Shown: positions 47,589-48,450 of the stretch, piece after piece
Position numbering within the stretch: position 1 is the first letter of the stretch
Layout: every line of letters begins with the position of its first letter
Assembly (NCBI GenBank): GCA_031260245.1
Contig: JAIRKH010000065.1
Coordinates: 1-48,450, forward strand
DNA: 48,450 nucleotides
Direction of reading: 5' to 3'
From: Treponema sp.
Lineage (GTDB): Bacteria; Spirochaetota; Spirochaetia; Treponematales; Breznakiellaceae
The notes under the pieces: model-generated
Databases searched by the model: none
The model's input: the letters and a program-made list of their open reading frames with translations, nothing else
What the model was told of the DNA's origin: nothing
Translations under genes and position numbers: made by a program

Positions 47589-48356
47589 TTATAGTCCAGT
47601 CGGCGCATCTATGAATTCGGCGTCTATGAAAAGCTCATTGACGCAATATTCCATGACGGCGCGGACGCCCCAGACTTCGCTGTTGTAATGTCCCGCGGCA
47701 ATGACGTTGATTCCCTCTTCGAGCGCATAATGGTAACAGGAATGCGAGCTTTCGCCAGTAACAAAAAGGTCAATCCCTTCCGCAAGAGCTTCATGAACCA
47801 TATCCGCGGCACCGCCAGATACAACGGCCGCTGTTCGGCTTTCAGCCGCGCCGAAAGGCAGAACAGAAAGCGGCGGTCTGTTCATAAACCCGACTCGTTG
47901 AACCGCTTCGTCGACGCTCAAAGGTTTTTTGAGGGTTCCCTTAAAACCGATTCTGTTTCCGTGATAGAGTCCAAACGGCTCGACGTTTTCCATTTCCAGC
48001 TTTTTGGCGAGGACCGCGTTGTTACCGAGTCTAGGATGTTGGTCAAGGGGGAGATGTACCGCGTAGAGGGCGATGTTATTATCCAAAAGAAACTTCAGGC
48101 GCGAACGCGCGGCGCCGTTCAAGGCGAGCGGCTTTCCCCAGAAAAGCCCGTGATGCGTGAAAAGCATACTCGCGCCCGCAAGCGCGGTCCTCTCAAAGGT
48201 CTCCATACACGCATCAACGGCGAAGGCGATTTTTCCTATCTCCGCGCCGTCGTTGTCAACCTGTAAGCCGTTCAGCGAAATATCTTCCCATGCCTCAATA
48301 TTAAAAAGCGTCTTAAAAAAGACATCCAGTTGTTTAGTCGTCGTCAATCCTTGCAT
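47589..48356 (-). CDS. Nif3-like dinuclear metal centre protein (YbgI/DUF34)
   Basis: 255 residues. Metal ligands are in MLFTHHGLFWGKP, AVHLPLDQHPRLGNN and the C-terminal AAGHYNSEVWGVRA, with VTGESSHSCYHYALEEG in between. The fold is that of YbgI/NIF3 (formerly labelled GTP cyclohydrolase type 2), a widely conserved hydrolase-like protein of uncertain role. It has no PII-like insert, as in the short YbgI type. It heads the run with lspA, the small membrane gene and holA. There is no Shine-Dalgarno; the promoter -10 ends 7 bases before ATG 48356. Confidence 0.92.
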   Translation of the reverse strand: MQGLTTTKQLDVFFKTLFNIEAWEDISLNGLQVDNDGAEIGKIAFAVDACMETFERTALAGASMLFTHHGLFWGKPLALNGAARSRLKFLLDNNIALYAVHLPLDQHPRLGNNAVLAKKLEMENVEPFGLYHGNRIGFKGTLKKPLSVDEAVQRVGFMNRPPLSVLPFGAAESRTAAVVSGGAADMVHEALAEGIDLFVTGESSHSCYHYALEEGINVIAAGHYNSEVWGVRAVMEYCVNELFIDAEFIDAPTGL

Positions 48357-48363
48357 ATCTTAT

Positions 48364-48392
48364 ATATTACACACTTTACCTTACGGAGTCAA
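48364..48392 (-). promoter_or_regulatory. Promoter of the Nif3-like gene, leaderless geometry
   Basis: On the minus strand TTGACT (48387-48392), 17 bases, TAATAT (48364-48369), then 7 bases to ATG 48356. Further right, at 48424-48435, lies AAGGTATACCTT, a perfect 12-base palindrome near the window edge. Confidence 0.5.
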
Positions 48393-48450
48393 GCGTCCTA
48401 TAAAACTGACGAGGAATGCGAAGAAGGTATACCTTGTCAAGATTTGTATA

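Overview
The window looks like chromosome from a spirochaete, most likely a termite- or gut-associated Treponema relative. This rests on the gene set: a Listeria-Bacteroides-repeat/beta-helix surface protein, LL-diaminopimelate aminotransferase, high-molecular-weight rubredoxin, a clan AA protease remnant and several plant-polysaccharide glycosidases. It also rests on mid-range GC and on a G homopolymer inside a lipoprotein gene. It is inference from gene content; no rRNA is present. There is no phage, no CRISPR array and no large mobile island. The only transposase is a small REP-associated (Y1/HUH) enzyme, with short palindromic repeats that look like its family scattered nearby.

Layout. 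1-6.6 kb: end of an unknown gene, a multi-PAS hybrid histidine kinase, then a convergent two-gene operon (FGGY sugar/polyol kinase and an alkyl-DHAP-synthase-like flavoenzyme). 6.7-12 kb: a remnant peptide, a mosaic exported protein (TolB/CsgG-like head, InlB repeat, beta-helix tail), a J-domain protein and a class A PBP. 12-20 kb: flavodoxin-reductase/rubredoxin fusion, dusB, a small XRE regulator, an exported transglutaminase-like protein, a DUF4838 protein with dapL, a CAU tRNA, rlmB and an NfnA/PyrK-like flavoprotein. 20-27 kb: a secreted GH5 enzyme with four C-terminal repeats, the REP-type transposase, an RND adaptor without its pump, and a cytoplasmic GH5. 27-32 kb: a NMT1/SsuA-type ABC importer split by a seven-bladed propeller lipoprotein and a PNPOx-like flavoprotein. 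32-41 kb: acyl-CoA ligase, an ECF vitamin-type transporter (S, fused double ATPase, T), GH42 beta-galactosidase and galactokinase. 41-48.4 kb: purD, a MATE exporter and a minus-strand housekeeping run (Nif3-like, lspA, small membrane protein, holA, XRE-cupin regulator, PHP phosphoesterase).

How the genes fit together. Several genes serve carbohydrate use: two GH5 enzymes, DUF4838, GH42 with galK, and the FGGY kinase. The ABC/propeller cluster is the most unusual unit. It has a consensus promoter followed by tandem dyads, a strong hairpin after the binding-protein gene, and an 11-G tract in the lipoprotein signal peptide, so that loss or gain of one G stops translation at once.

A second window-wide signal is the start-site architecture. 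Ten genes have a sigma-70-like promoter whose -10 box ends only 6-8 bases before the start codon, with no Shine-Dalgarno sequence; nine of them show a -35 at 17-base spacing and one an extended -10. This predicts leaderless mRNAs for a large share of lead genes, while genes inside operons keep normal Shine-Dalgarno sites.
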